Shown in pieces: positions 29,814 to 39,609 of a stretch of 64,000 nt of DNA; positions within the stretch are counted from its first letter, which is position 1; the number at the start of each line of letters is the position of its first letter. The translations under genes and the position numbers were made by a program. Below the pieces are notes generated by a model that saw nothing but the letters and a program-made list of their open reading frames with translations, did no database searches and had not been told where the DNA came from. This DNA comes from Pseudomonadota bacterium (GTDB lineage Bacteria; Verrucomicrobiota; Verrucomicrobiia; Limisphaerales; SXTU01): positions 1 to 64,000 of the forward strand of contig RFSE01000006.1 in assembly GCA_009924135.1 (NCBI GenBank), read 5' to 3'.

Positions 29814-31631
29814 GTGAGCAAGCGCATCCTCGCCCTGTTGGAGCGCGCGCTGGCGGTCGCGCGCCAGCTGGGCGCACGGCATTGGCGCAAGGTCTTGAAC
29901 GTGCGGTTGCGGTTGCGTTGGAACGAGGAAATCTTCCATCTCCTGCTCGCCGGTTCCGTGGGCATCCTCGGCGGCCTGGTCAACCTCATCTTCTACCACG
30001 CCATCGAAGGGGTGAAACACTTCGCCCTCCACCGGCCCGGTGACGTAATGGAGGTGGCTGAACTGCTCGACTGGTGGCAGCGGCTGCTCATTCCGGCGCT
30101 GGGCGGCCTGGCGGCCGGGCTGGTACTCCACTGGGGACTGCAACTGGTCAAGCCGGGCGCAACCAACATGCTGGAAGTCGTCGTGGCCGGAGATGGCCGG
30201 CTAAAATTCCGTCCGGGCCTGGTCCGCACATTGTCTTCGCTGGTGAGCATCGGCACCGGCGCCTCCATTGGCCGCGAAGGGTCCATCGTGCACATGGCCG
30301 CCACACTGGCCTCCAAGCTCGGCCAATGGTTTAACTGGCACCCTTACCGCCTCCGGTTGCTCGTGGGCTGCGGCGCAGCGGCGGGCTTGTCGGCCGCGTA
30401 CAACGCCCCGATCGCCGGCGCGGTCTTCGCCGCGCAAATCGTCCTCGGCAATTTCTCGATGACCTGCTTCGCCCCGTTGATCGTGGCGTCCGTGATGGCC
30501 ACCCTCGTGAGCCGGTCGTTTTTCGGCATCGCGCCGTGGTATGAGGTGCCAGCCCACGAGTTCACGTCGTTGGACCAGCTCGGTTGGTTCATGCTGTTTG
30601 GCGTGTTGTGCGGTGTATTTGGCGCGGGTTTCCTCCGGCTGTTGACCGCGAGTGAAGGGCTTTTCGCGCGCCTCCGTGGCCCCGTATATCTCCGGCTGGC
30701 GCTGGGCGGAGTCATCGTGGGTGCGATCGCCATCGGTTTTCCAGATGTCTGGGGCAACGGCTACGGGGCCACGAACAAGATTCTGCACCACTCGCTGGGC
30801 TGGGAATTTCTCGCGGGCCTGTTGCTCGCCAAGCTGGTGGCGACCCTGGCGGCCGTCGGGGCCGGCACGATTGGCGGCGTGTTGACGCCCACGCTATTTC
30901 TGGGCGCCGGACTGGGTTCGCTGCTGGCGAGCGGGCTGCACAGTGCGGGCATTGCGACCACGCTGCCCACCCACACCTTCGCGCTCGTCGGCATGGGGAG
31001 CGTGCTGGCGGCCACGACCCATTCACCGCTGCTCGCGATGATCATGATGTTCGAGATCTCGTTGAACTACTCGATGATGCCGCCCCTCATGCTCACCTGC
31101 GCCGTGGCCACCCTGGTGGCGCGGCAACTGCATCCCGACTCCGTTTACACGGCCACTCTAAAAGCCCGCGGGCTGGAAGCCGGGGCGGACAGTCCCCGGC
31201 TGGGCGCGGCGCACCAGCAGAAGGTGGGCGACCTGATGCGCGCACCGGTCAGCCCGATGCGCGAGAACACGCCCCTGCCGGAAATCTCCGCGTTTTTCCT
31301 CCAGCACACGTTCAACTTCCTGCCGGTGGTGGATGCGGAGCAGCGGCTGCTGGGGCTGGTCGCGCTCCAGGACCTCAAGGCGTATCTGAATGATGTTGAC
31401 CTGTTGAGCAGCGTCATCGCCAGTGACGTGATGCGCCCGGCCCCGGTGGTGCTCACGCCCGATCAACTGCTGACCGATGCGCTGCCCATGCTGCTCGCCA
31501 GCGAGCAGCGCAATGTGCCCGTCGTCAACAGCCTGTCCGAGCGCAGGCTCGTCGGCTCCGTCTTGCGGACGGAGGCGCTGGGCCTGATGGCCGAAGCCAT
31601 CGCTGCGCGCAGCACATGGGCGTCGCATTGA
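29814..31631 (+). CDS. ClC-family chloride channel with CBS domains
   Basis: GTGASIGREGSIVHMAATLAS; AAYNAPIAGAVFAAQIVLG; C-terminal CBS pair. Confidence 0.92.
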   Translation: MSKRILALLERALAVARQLGARHWRKVLNVRLRLRWNEEIFHLLLAGSVGILGGLVNLIFYHAIEGVKHFALHRPGDVMEVAELLDWWQRLLIPALGGLAAGLVLHWGLQLVKPGATNMLEVVVAGDGRLKFRPGLVRTLSSLVSIGTGASIGREGSIVHMAATLASKLGQWFNWHPYRLRLLVGCGAAAGLSAAYNAPIAGAVFAAQIVLGNFSMTCFAPLIVASVMATLVSRSFFGIAPWYEVPAHEFTSLDQLGWFMLFGVLCGVFGAGFLRLLTASEGLFARLRGPVYLRLALGGVIVGAIAIGFPDVWGNGYGATNKILHHSLGWEFLAGLLLAKLVATLAAVGAGTIGGVLTPTLFLGAGLGSLLASGLHSAGIATTLPTHTFALVGMGSVLAATTHSPLLAMIMMFEISLNYSMMPPLMLTCAVATLVARQLHPDSVYTATLKARGLEAGADSPRLGAAHQQKVGDLMRAPVSPMRENTPLPEISAFFLQHTFNFLPVVDAEQRLLGLVALQDLKAYLNDVDLLSSVIASDVMRPAPVVLTPDQLLTDALPMLLASEQRNVPVVNSLSERRLVGSVLRTEALGLMAEAIAARSTWASH

Positions 31632-31719
31632 ACCGGCAGCGGTTATGCTGTCAGTCCGAGCCGAACAAAATCAGACCGGCTTCAGCGCCCATTTGCAAAT
31701 CCGCTTCTACGGGACGATG

Positions 31720-31884
31720 CAGTTGAGCCACGGATGGCACACGGATTAAACACGGAGCCAACTCTGCAAAGGCCACCTCGCCCCTCTGCTTGACCCGCAC
31801 CGGTTGGTCCAAGCAGGCGACTTCGACAAACCGCGTGCTCAACTCGTCCCCATCCGTGTTTCATCCGTGTTTCATCCGTGGCTA
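31720..31884. repeat. dispersed ~165-bp repeat, copy 2
   Basis: homologous to 19188-19350. Confidence 0.85.
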
Positions 31885-32005
31885 ATGAACCGGCTCAGGA
31901 ACGTTGCCCACCACGGGAACAGAATTGACTCATTTGCCGGGTCGTGTCGAAATCGTGGGCGTTCCACCGCCCTCCGGCGCAGCAACACAAATACAGACAG
32001 ACATT

Positions 32006-33154
32006 ATGGCCAAGAAACAACTTCGCATCGGTCTTATCGGCTACGGCTTCATGGGCCGCGCCCACTCCAACGCCTTCGCCCAGGTCGGGCATTTCTTCCC
32101 CAGTGAACACGAAATCGTGTTGCAGGCCGTCTGTGGCCGCGATGCGACCGCCGCCCAGGCCTTCGCCGACAAGTGGGGCTACAAGTCGATCGAGACCGAC
32201 TGGAAGAAGCTCATCGCCCGCGAGGACATTGATGTCATCGACATCGCCACGCCGAACAACCTGCACGCCGAGCAGGCCATCGCCGCGGCCAAGGCCGGCA
32301 AAATGATCCTCTGCGAGAAGCCGCTCGCACTGAACGGCAAGGAAGCCGAGAAGATGGTCGCCGCGATCAAGAAGGCCGGCGTCGCGAACATGGTCTGGTA
32401 CAACTACCGCCGCTGCCCCGCCGTCACGCTCGCGAAGGAGCTGATCGATTCCGGCAAGCTCGGCCGGGTCTTCCACTACCGCGCCAACTTCCTCCAGGAC
32501 TGGACCATCAACCCGGAACTCCCGCAGGGCGGCACCGGGCTCTGGCGCCTTGATTCCAAGGTCTCCGGCAGCGGCGTCACCGGCGACCTCCTCGCCCACT
32601 GCATCGACACTGCGATGTGGCTCAACGGCGGCATCAAGAACGTCAGTGCGATGACCGAGACCTTCGTGAAGGAGCGCAAGCACAACCTCACCGGCAAGGT
32701 GGAGAAGGTCAGCATCGACGACGCGTGCGCGTTCCTCTGCCGCTTCAACAACGGCTCACTCGGCTTGTTCGAATCCACCCGTTACGCGCGCGGTCACAAG
32801 GCGCTCTACACCTTCGAGATCAACGGCGAAAACATGTCCCTCAAGTGGGACCTCCACGACCTGCATCGCCTCCAGATTTTTGATTACAAGGACGTCGGCA
32901 CCGAGCGCGGCTGGAAGAGCGTCCACGTCAGCGATGGTGACCATCCCTACTGCGGCAAGTGGTGGGTGCCCGGCCTCCAGCTCGGCTACGAGCACAGCTT
33001 CGTGCATGCGGTCGTCGAGTTCATCAAGGGCCTGGAAACCGGCACCGGTGCGAAGCCCGACTTCAAGGACGGCCTCGCGACGGATTACGTCGTGGACGCC
33101 GTGCTCGATTCCGGCAAGACCGGCAAATGGGTGAAGGTGAAGCAGGTCAAGTAA
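32006..33154 (+). CDS. Gfo/Idh/MocA family oxidoreductase
   Basis: [55 protein letters not shown]. Confidence 0.93.
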   Translation: MAKKQLRIGLIGYGFMGRAHSNAFAQVGHFFPSEHEIVLQAVCGRDATAAQAFADKWGYKSIETDWKKLIAREDIDVIDIATPNNLHAEQAIAAAKAGKMILCEKPLALNGKEAEKMVAAIKKAGVANMVWYNYRRCPAVTLAKELIDSGKLGRVFHYRANFLQDWTINPELPQGGTGLWRLDSKVSGSGVTGDLLAHCIDTAMWLNGGIKNVSAMTETFVKERKHNLTGKVEKVSIDDACAFLCRFNNGSLGLFESTRYARGHKALYTFEINGENMSLKWDLHDLHRLQIFDYKDVGTERGWKSVHVSDGDHPYCGKWWVPGLQLGYEHSFVHAVVEFIKGLETGTGAKPDFKDGLATDYVVDAVLDSGKTGKWVKVKQVK

Positions 33155-33280
33155 GTTTGCGTGTCGGCGGTTTAGGACCGCCGGCAGACCTGGTCAACGG
33201 GCTCAAAGCATCGCTGCCAACAAAACGGGCGGCCTGGGAAACCTGGCCGCCCTTTTTCTTTTCGCTCCGCTGTCTGCTGC

Positions 33281-34162
33281 TCAGAGTGCCGTCACGGCCG
33301 TCCAGGCGCTCGTGCCAAACTTGGATTGGAAACGTTCTAGCAGCCGGTCAGCGGCCGCGCGTCCGTTCGTGAGCGCGAACGTGGTTGATCCACTGCCGGA
33401 CATCAGCACGGCGGAGGCCCCGTTCAACCGCAGGAATTCCTGGTACAACGCGAGCAATGGATGCTTCGGCAGCGCGGGCGCTTCCAGCGAGTTGTAAAAG
33501 GCGCGACCGGCGGCGGCGAGGTCGTTACCCCGCAGCAACTGGAGAAGTTCTTCCGCACGACCGGGACGGCCGTTCAACGCCTCGGGATACCGGGCGAGCG
33601 ATTGATAGGCCCAAGCCGTGGAAATGCCGAACCCGGGATGGATCAGCAGCATGTAAGCCCCTTGCAGCGCCGGAAACGGGGCAAGCTGCTGGACTTGCTC
33701 GCCGCGTCCCGTGGCCAGGGCCGGCTGCGATTGGAGGAAGAACGGCACGTCGGAACCAAGGCTGGCCGCCAGGGCCTGGAGCTTCGCCGTGTTCAGGGGC
33801 AGGTCGAAGACCTCGTTGAGCGCGCAAAGCGTGTGCGCCGCGTTGCCACTGCCACCGCCCAAGCCGGCGGCCAGCGGGATGTTCTTTTCCAGGTGAATCT
33901 GGACGCCCTCGGTGATGCCCGCCACTTGGAGAAAGGCCACGGCTGCCTTGTGAACCAAGTTGGTTCCGTCCACTGGAAGGGTGGCGAGGTTGCACGTTAA
34001 CTGGATGCCAGATGAAGCCCGGCCCACGGTGAGCCGGTCGCTGAAAGGCACGGGCTGCATGATGGTCTCCAGCTCATGATAACCATCCTCCCGCTTGCGG
34101 AGGATGTTGAGCAGGAGGTTTACCTTGCAGGGCGACTGGCGGACGACGGTGTTCAAACGCAA
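33281..34162 (-). CDS. ispE: 4-diphosphocytidyl-2-C-methyl-D-erythritol kinase
   Basis: SPCKVNLLLNILRKREDGYHELETIM; KNIPLAAGLGGGSGNAA. Confidence 0.93.
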   Translation of the reverse strand: MRLNTVVRQSPCKVNLLLNILRKREDGYHELETIMQPVPFSDRLTVGRASSGIQLTCNLATLPVDGTNLVHKAAVAFLQVAGITEGVQIHLEKNIPLAAGLGGGSGNAAHTLCALNEVFDLPLNTAKLQALAASLGSDVPFFLQSQPALATGRGEQVQQLAPFPALQGAYMLLIHPGFGISTAWAYQSLARYPEALNGRPGRAEELLQLLRGNDLAAAGRAFYNSLEAPALPKHPLLALYQEFLRLNGASAVLMSGSGSTTFALTNGRAAADRLLERFQSKFGTSAWTAVTAL

Positions 34163-34204
34163 ACGCGCGTACCCATGGCAGGCCGCACGAAACGGAAAGT
34201 TCGT

Positions 34205-34681
34205 TCAATACTCGAACACGCGGAAACGGCTGCCCGGGACGATGGGCATGACCTCGCCACCAGAGAAGCCAATCCGTGAGTCGGTGTGGAACAGGGTGTC
34301 GCTGAAAATACGCGGCGCGTAGGCGTCCGGATAGGGCGGGTTCAAACTGAACGGCTCCCCTTTGAGCTTGGTCGTGGGATCCATGAACCACTTCTCCGGG
34401 AAGGCGTAGGGCGCGTAGGGCGGAAAGGGCGCGGTGACGATTTCGCTGAAGCCGATGGCCGTGCGGGCCATGGTGCGATTGAGGCCGCGGATAAGGCCGG
34501 TCGAGAACGCCGTCTCCGGTCCTTCAAACAGCCCGGCTTGCTCAATGGAGCGACGCATTTCACCGCCGCGGAAGATTTCCGTGGCATTGTTCATGCCCCG
34601 GCCCAGCTTGCGCTCCACACCTCCGCAGCCGGAGGCAAACACCGCAATCGCGGCCAGGGCGAGCAACATCGAGATACGCAT
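34205..34681 (-). CDS. exosortase system-associated protein, TIGR04073-like
   Basis: lipoprotein-like N-terminus; GVERKLGRGMNNATEIFRGGEMRRSIEQ ... GLNRTMARTAIGFSEIVTAPFPPY. Confidence 0.75.
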   Translation of the reverse strand: MRISMLLALAAIAVFASGCGGVERKLGRGMNNATEIFRGGEMRRSIEQAGLFEGPETAFSTGLIRGLNRTMARTAIGFSEIVTAPFPPYAPYAFPEKWFMDPTTKLKGEPFSLNPPYPDAYAPRIFSDTLFHTDSRIGFSGGEVMPIVPGSRFRVFEY

Positions 34682-34762
34682 AAGTCGTTGAAGTCGGGAC
34701 CACCCTAGCGCAGCCAGAGCGGGTGTAAAGATTGATTTGGCCTTTCAACCAGGCGCGGACGT

Positions 34763-34955
34763 TTCTTGACACTGCCCCCGAGGAGCGAAACTTTCCGGAG
34801 CGCGGCTGTGTCGCGGAGACCAGCCGCAGCGCCTGCGCCGGGCAGGAGGTGCTGCGGCGTAACGTTCCCGTTCAGCATTCTGACGTTGCTGCGGCTAATC
34901 CCGCGCCGGGCGGGACACAGCCGCGCTCCGGGGGGCATTGCCAAGTTGCGCCCGC
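34763..34955. repeat. dispersed palindromic repeat (cggagcgcggctgtgtcgcgg ... acacagccgcgctccgg)
   Basis: long inverted arms; inverted homolog at 29565-29745. Confidence 0.75.
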
Positions 34956-34962
34956 CAGGCGT

Positions 34963-35442
34963 TCAGAGCTGGAGCGGCACCACGAACTCGCCGGCCTTGT
35001 TGATGTAGCCGTAACCGCTCTTGATGATCCGGACCCGGGCGCGCCCGCCGCTGAACTTCTGCGCCTCGTCGAACTGCGGCGGCACCGCCAGCTTGCCGGT
35101 GCGGTCAATGTAGCCAAGCTTGCCCCCGATGCTGATGGCCGCCATGCCTTCGGAAAAGTCGTGCGCCCCGTCGTACTGGGCCGGGATCACGACCTGCCCT
35201 TTCAGATTGATGTAACCCCACTTCGTCGCCGGGAACTTGCCCAGCCCCACCACCGCCAGCCCCTCGCTGAAATCCCCCGCGTAGTCGAACTGCGGGTCGA
35301 TCACGAACTCCCCGACACGGTCGCGATAGCCGTATTTGCCCTTCTTGGGAAAGGGGGTCGGCGGTTCGCCCGCCTTTTGCGGTCCCTCAGCCGCAGCGAG
35401 CGCCAAAACGGCGGCCACGAGCAGGATAAACGGCAGTTTCAT
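34963..35442 (-). CDS. WG-repeat protein with signal peptide
   Basis: KYGYRDRVGEFVIDPQFDYAGDFSEGLAVV / WGYINLKGQVVIPAQYDGAHDFSEGMAAI repeats. Confidence 0.88.
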   Translation of the reverse strand: MKLPFILLVAAVLALAAAEGPQKAGEPPTPFPKKGKYGYRDRVGEFVIDPQFDYAGDFSEGLAVVGLGKFPATKWGYINLKGQVVIPAQYDGAHDFSEGMAAISIGGKLGYIDRTGKLAVPPQFDEAQKFSGGRARVRIIKSGYGYINKAGEFVVPLQL

Positions 35443-35567
35443 GCCCATTTGATAGCAAACCCCGCAGCACGGCGCAATCGAAGCCAAGAAAAAGTCGGTC
35501 TCCGCCAAAAAAAGGGCTTTGTTGTCACCCGGCTTACCCGTCTGTATGAATCGTATTCAACATACCT

Positions 35568-36140
35568 ATGAAACATATTGACGAACCCCGCCTCGAAATC
35601 GACCTCGGCTACCGCTTCCAGTACCTCACGGAATTCATGGGCTTTACCGAGGAAGACATCCAAACCATCCACGGCGGGGCCGCCTTGCTCGCTCCGCTCG
35701 TCCCCGCCCTCGTGGACGCCGTGTACGCCAAGCTCAACGCCTACGACGCCACTTGGCGGCATTTCGTCCCGCGCCAGGACGGCTACGCCGGCGAGATTCC
35801 GGTGAAGCTGGAAGACCTGACGATGGACCATCCGCAAATCCAGTTCCGCAAACAGCACCTGGCCCGTTACCTCGAAAAGCTCGTCACCGCCCCCTACGAC
35901 GGGAAGCTGGTGCAGTACCTCGACTTCGTCGGCAAGATCCACACACCCAAGGCCGGCAACTCCCACATCGTCGTGCCGCTGGTGCAGATGAACGCGCTCA
36001 TGGGCTTCGTCGCCGATGCCGTCAACGCCACCATCCTCGGCTCGGCGCTGCCCGCCGAGGCCAAGACCAAGGCCGTCCGCGCCTTCAGCAAGCTCCTCTG
36101 GCTGCAAAACGACCTCATCAACCGGCACTACGCGAAGTAG
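35568..36140 (+). CDS. protoglobin-family protein
   Basis: LEIDLGYRFQYLTEFMGFTEEDIQTIHGGAALLAPLVPALVDAVYAKL ... FRKQHLARYLEKLVTAPYDGKLVQYLDFVGKIHT. Confidence 0.85.
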   Translation: MKHIDEPRLEIDLGYRFQYLTEFMGFTEEDIQTIHGGAALLAPLVPALVDAVYAKLNAYDATWRHFVPRQDGYAGEIPVKLEDLTMDHPQIQFRKQHLARYLEKLVTAPYDGKLVQYLDFVGKIHTPKAGNSHIVVPLVQMNALMGFVADAVNATILGSALPAEAKTKAVRAFSKLLWLQNDLINRHYAK

Positions 36141-36555
36141 GCCGGCAGCACGAAGTTGGGGCGGGCCCGAATGTCGAAGCAGTGAGGATAGCCATGATCG
36201 CGCGGGCAAGGCTGCCCGCGCTACGTTCGCACGGCGTTTCAAAACCGCAATCCCCGCTCCCCGTCGGGGGAACCGGTCTGGTGGAGAAGTTCGCGCTTTG
36301 AACCCCTGAACCATGCTGCGCTGGGCGTATTCGCCGCAACTCGATGGCAGCCAGACGGAATTGGTCAGAAAAATAGGGTCAGAAATAGTTCAACTCTGTG
36401 CCTTTCCCATCTTTCTGACCCCATCTTTCTGATCATCTTTGGTTCATGGGGAGGAGAATTGCGCCGCCCGCCCCAGGATTCTCCAGTTGAAAACATCAAT
36501 CCTCCCCGCACTTTGCACTTTGCACTTGGCCCGGCGGCGGGCATAACGCGCCGCC

Positions 36556-37854
36556 ATGCATTCATTTCGCTACGTCGGGAAAGAGTTGAGTTGTGAAGAG
36601 GTCAGCGTCGCGGCGCTCGTAAAAAAGCACGGAACGCCGCTCTACGTCTATTCGCAGGGCACGCTCGAAGACCACTTCGGCAAGCTCCACGCCGCGCTCG
36701 CGCCGCTGGATCACCTGATCTGCTACGCGATGAAGGCCAACTCGAACCAGGCCGTCATGCGCGTGCTCGCCAACGCGGGCGGCGGCTTCGACACCGTCAG
36801 CGAAGGTGAACTCCGCCGCGTCATCGCGGCCGGCGGCGACCCCGCCAAGTGCGTCTTCGCCGGCGTGGGCAAGACCGAGGCCGAAATCGAGTTCGCGCTG
36901 AACGCGGGCATCTACTGCTTCAACTGCGAGTCCGAGCCGGAGTTGCAGCGCATCAACAAGGTCGCCGCGCGCCTCAAGAAAATTGCCCCGGTCGCCGTAC
37001 GCGTGAACCCGAACGTGGACGCCGGCACGCACGCGAAGATCACCACTGGCACCTACGAGAACAAGTTCGGCATCGCCTTCGAAGAGGTCGAGGGCGTGTA
37101 TGCCCGCGCGGCCAAGCTCAAAAACCTCCGCCTGCGCGGCATCCAGACGCACATCGGCTCGCAGCTCACGAGCGTGAAGCCGTTCGAGGCGGCGGTGAAG
37201 AAGCTCCTGCCGCTCGTCACCAAGCTGAAGGCGAAATACAACTTCGAGTTCTTCAGCATCGGCGGCGGCCTGGGCATCATCTACAATCCCGCTCTCGCCA
37301 GCAGCGACACCAAGTGGTGGCAGTCCGCCGCCGCGAAGGACATCCTCACGCCCGCCACCTACGCCGAGCGCCTCGTGCCCCTGCTCAAACCGCTGGGCCT
37401 GCGCATCCTCATCGAACCGGGCCGCTTCATCGTCGGCAATGCCGGCATCCTCGTCACACGCGTCGAGTACGTGAAGAAGACCGGCAAGAAGAACTTCGTG
37501 ATCGTGGACGCCGCGATGAACGACCTCATCCGCCCGGCCTTCTACGACAGCTACCACGAGATCGTCCCGCTCACGAAGAAAAGCGGCGCGACCGTCAGTT
37601 CCGATGTCGTTGGCCCCATCTGCGAAAGCGGTGACTACTTCTGCAAGGACCGTCCGCTGCCGAAGGTCGGCGAAGGCGACTGCCTCGCGCTCCTGAGCGC
37701 CGGGGCCTACGGCTCCGTGATGGGCTCCAACTACAACTCCCGCTCCCTGCCCACGGAGGTGCTGGTCCACGGCAAACAGTCCGCCGTCGTCCGCACCCGC
37801 CAGCAGGTCGAAGCCATCTGGGCCGACGAGAGCGTGGCGGAGTGGTTGAAGTAG
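36556..37854 (+). CDS. lysA: diaminopimelate decarboxylase
   Basis: CYAMKANSNQAVMRVLANAGGGFDTVSEGELRR; ESGDYFCKDRPLPKVGEGDCLALLSAGAYGSVMGSNYNSRSLPTEVLV. Confidence 0.95.
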   Translation: MHSFRYVGKELSCEEVSVAALVKKHGTPLYVYSQGTLEDHFGKLHAALAPLDHLICYAMKANSNQAVMRVLANAGGGFDTVSEGELRRVIAAGGDPAKCVFAGVGKTEAEIEFALNAGIYCFNCESEPELQRINKVAARLKKIAPVAVRVNPNVDAGTHAKITTGTYENKFGIAFEEVEGVYARAAKLKNLRLRGIQTHIGSQLTSVKPFEAAVKKLLPLVTKLKAKYNFEFFSIGGGLGIIYNPALASSDTKWWQSAAAKDILTPATYAERLVPLLKPLGLRILIEPGRFIVGNAGILVTRVEYVKKTGKKNFVIVDAAMNDLIRPAFYDSYHEIVPLTKKSGATVSSDVVGPICESGDYFCKDRPLPKVGEGDCLALLSAGAYGSVMGSNYNSRSLPTEVLVHGKQSAVVRTRQQVEAIWADESVAEWLK

Positions 37855-37879
37855 TTTTTGGACTGCGCCGGCAGAGCGT

Positions 37880-38757
37880 GTGGCAGGCAGGCATCCTGCC
37901 TGCCGTAAAGCCGCGGCTTCCAGCCCGGCGGACCAAAACGTCCGTCCACCCGATCACGCACGCACAACCCCGCGTCCCAGGACTCCTCACGCCTTTCCGG
38001 GCGGCAAGATGCCCGCCCTCTACGGCAGGCAGGATGCCTGCTGCCACAGGCGCGTCTATTTTTCCGAAGCAATCACCTAATCGGGCCGTGACGGGACTGT
38101 GCACGTAGTGAAATGCGGGGACTTGTCACCGCTTTCTCCAGGCGACTTGTCGCCGTCGAAGGCTGCTAACGTTAGAATGAACTCACGGGCCGGCACTCGC
38201 GCGAGCGCCGTGACGCACGTCAACCCGCACGCCAACATGACCTCGACGGCGACAAGTCGCCTGCGGAAAGCGGCGAGAACTCGCCGCACTCCAAAGGGCG
38301 CACGCCCACCCCTGTGGCGGCGGGCATCTTGCCTGCCGTAGAGCCGTGGCTTCCAGCCCGGCGGAACAAGCCGCCCGGCCACCCGATCACGCACGGACAA
38401 CCCCGCGTCGCAGGACACCTCACGCCTTTCCGGGCGGCAAGACGCCCGCCCTCTACGGCAGGCAGGATGCCTGCCGCCACAAGCACGTCTTTTTTCCGAA
38501 GCACCCACCCGATCGGGCTACCACAGGGTTTCGCACATTGTGGAGTGCGGGGACTTGTCCCCGCTTTCCGCAGGCGACTCGTCGCCGTCGAAGGCTGATA
38601 GGAATGGAAAGGCTGCACGGGCTGGCGCTCGCGCGAGCGAAGTGACGCACATCAACCCCACGTCAACATGACCTCGACGGCGACAAGTCGCCTGCGGAAA
38701 GCGGCGAGAACTCGCCGCACTCCAAAGGGCGCACGCCCCACCCCTGTGGCGGAGGCT
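37880..38757. repeat. two-fold tandem array of two palindromic elements (A1-B1-A2-B2, ~435-445 bp period)
   Basis: A: ggcaggcaggcatcctgcctgccgta...tacggcaggcaggatgcctgc; B: cggggacttgtc-ccgctttc-caggcgac-tgtcgccgtcgaaggct...gcggcgagaactcgccgcactccaaagggcgcacgcc; each occurs twice in order. Confidence 0.88.
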
Positions 38758-38840
38758 GGACAACCGGTGGGGTTGGGGACAAGATGCAAGCATCATCTGG
38801 AATGAACGCAATTAGGTGAGGCAAACTAGACGTCTGGCTC

Positions 38841-39521
38841 ATGAAAATGAAATGCCTTCTCGTGGTTCTCACCTTGGCACTTGCGCCGATCGCTCAGGCG
38901 AGGATGAACATGGGGGTGACGGTTCCAGAGCTGTTTGAAAAAGCCCCACTGGTCATCACCGGCGAAGTCACTGCGATTGAGCCGCTGGGTGTCGAAACGA
39001 CGCTGGTTTACCCCACTCTACGTGGTGCAACCTTTCATTGGTTACGTGTCACTCTGGTGGTGAGCACCGTGCTCAAAGGCGCGTTCACCGAGAAATCGAT
39101 CGATGTGGCCATGTTAGCGGTAAAGAAGGCACCAGCAGATGGACTGGATGACCCGCCGCGAATGCTTTCGCCGAGGAAATGGCATAAGTATGTGATGTTT
39201 CTCGCACCGAGTCCGAGGAAGGGTGTTTTCGTTTCGATTGGGGCTCCTTACAACGAAGTGGACGCCATTTTTATCCTGGACCGGCAAGCCAAGCTGACTA
39301 TGTCTTCGGTCGCAGGCCAAAAGGAGCTGGTTTGGGCGTTGATAACCTCTGATGGCGAATTCTCACAAAGCGGTGCGCAGGCCGTTGCACGTAAACTTGC
39401 AACGCAAATTGGCAAGCAGAACTCAAAGCTCATTCTTCCTCTTGAATATCGGGGCGAAACTAACGCTCAGGGGTGGTTTATCGACGTCCCTAAAAGCACG
39501 CCAGAGCCCAGCCGTAAGTGA
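38841..39521 (+). CDS. secreted hypothetical protein
   Basis: signal peptide MKMKCLLVVLTLALAPIAQA; 226 aa. Confidence 0.6.
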   Translation: MKMKCLLVVLTLALAPIAQARMNMGVTVPELFEKAPLVITGEVTAIEPLGVETTLVYPTLRGATFHWLRVTLVVSTVLKGAFTEKSIDVAMLAVKKAPADGLDDPPRMLSPRKWHKYVMFLAPSPRKGVFVSIGAPYNEVDAIFILDRQAKLTMSSVAGQKELVWALITSDGEFSQSGAQAVARKLATQIGKQNSKLILPLEYRGETNAQGWFIDVPKSTPEPSRK

Positions 39522-39609
39522 GGGTTTAGGTAACTCCCTCCGCCTCCCGCGCGTCTGTAGACTCATTGCAACGTCCCTTGATTCCGACATACTGCCTGCA
39601 CCTTCAGCC

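Noticed and set aside
37880-38757. Possible CRISPR array or coding region
   Set aside because: Repeat units are long palindromes of ~435-bp composite period, not short direct repeats with unique spacers; ORFs across it are repeat-derived.
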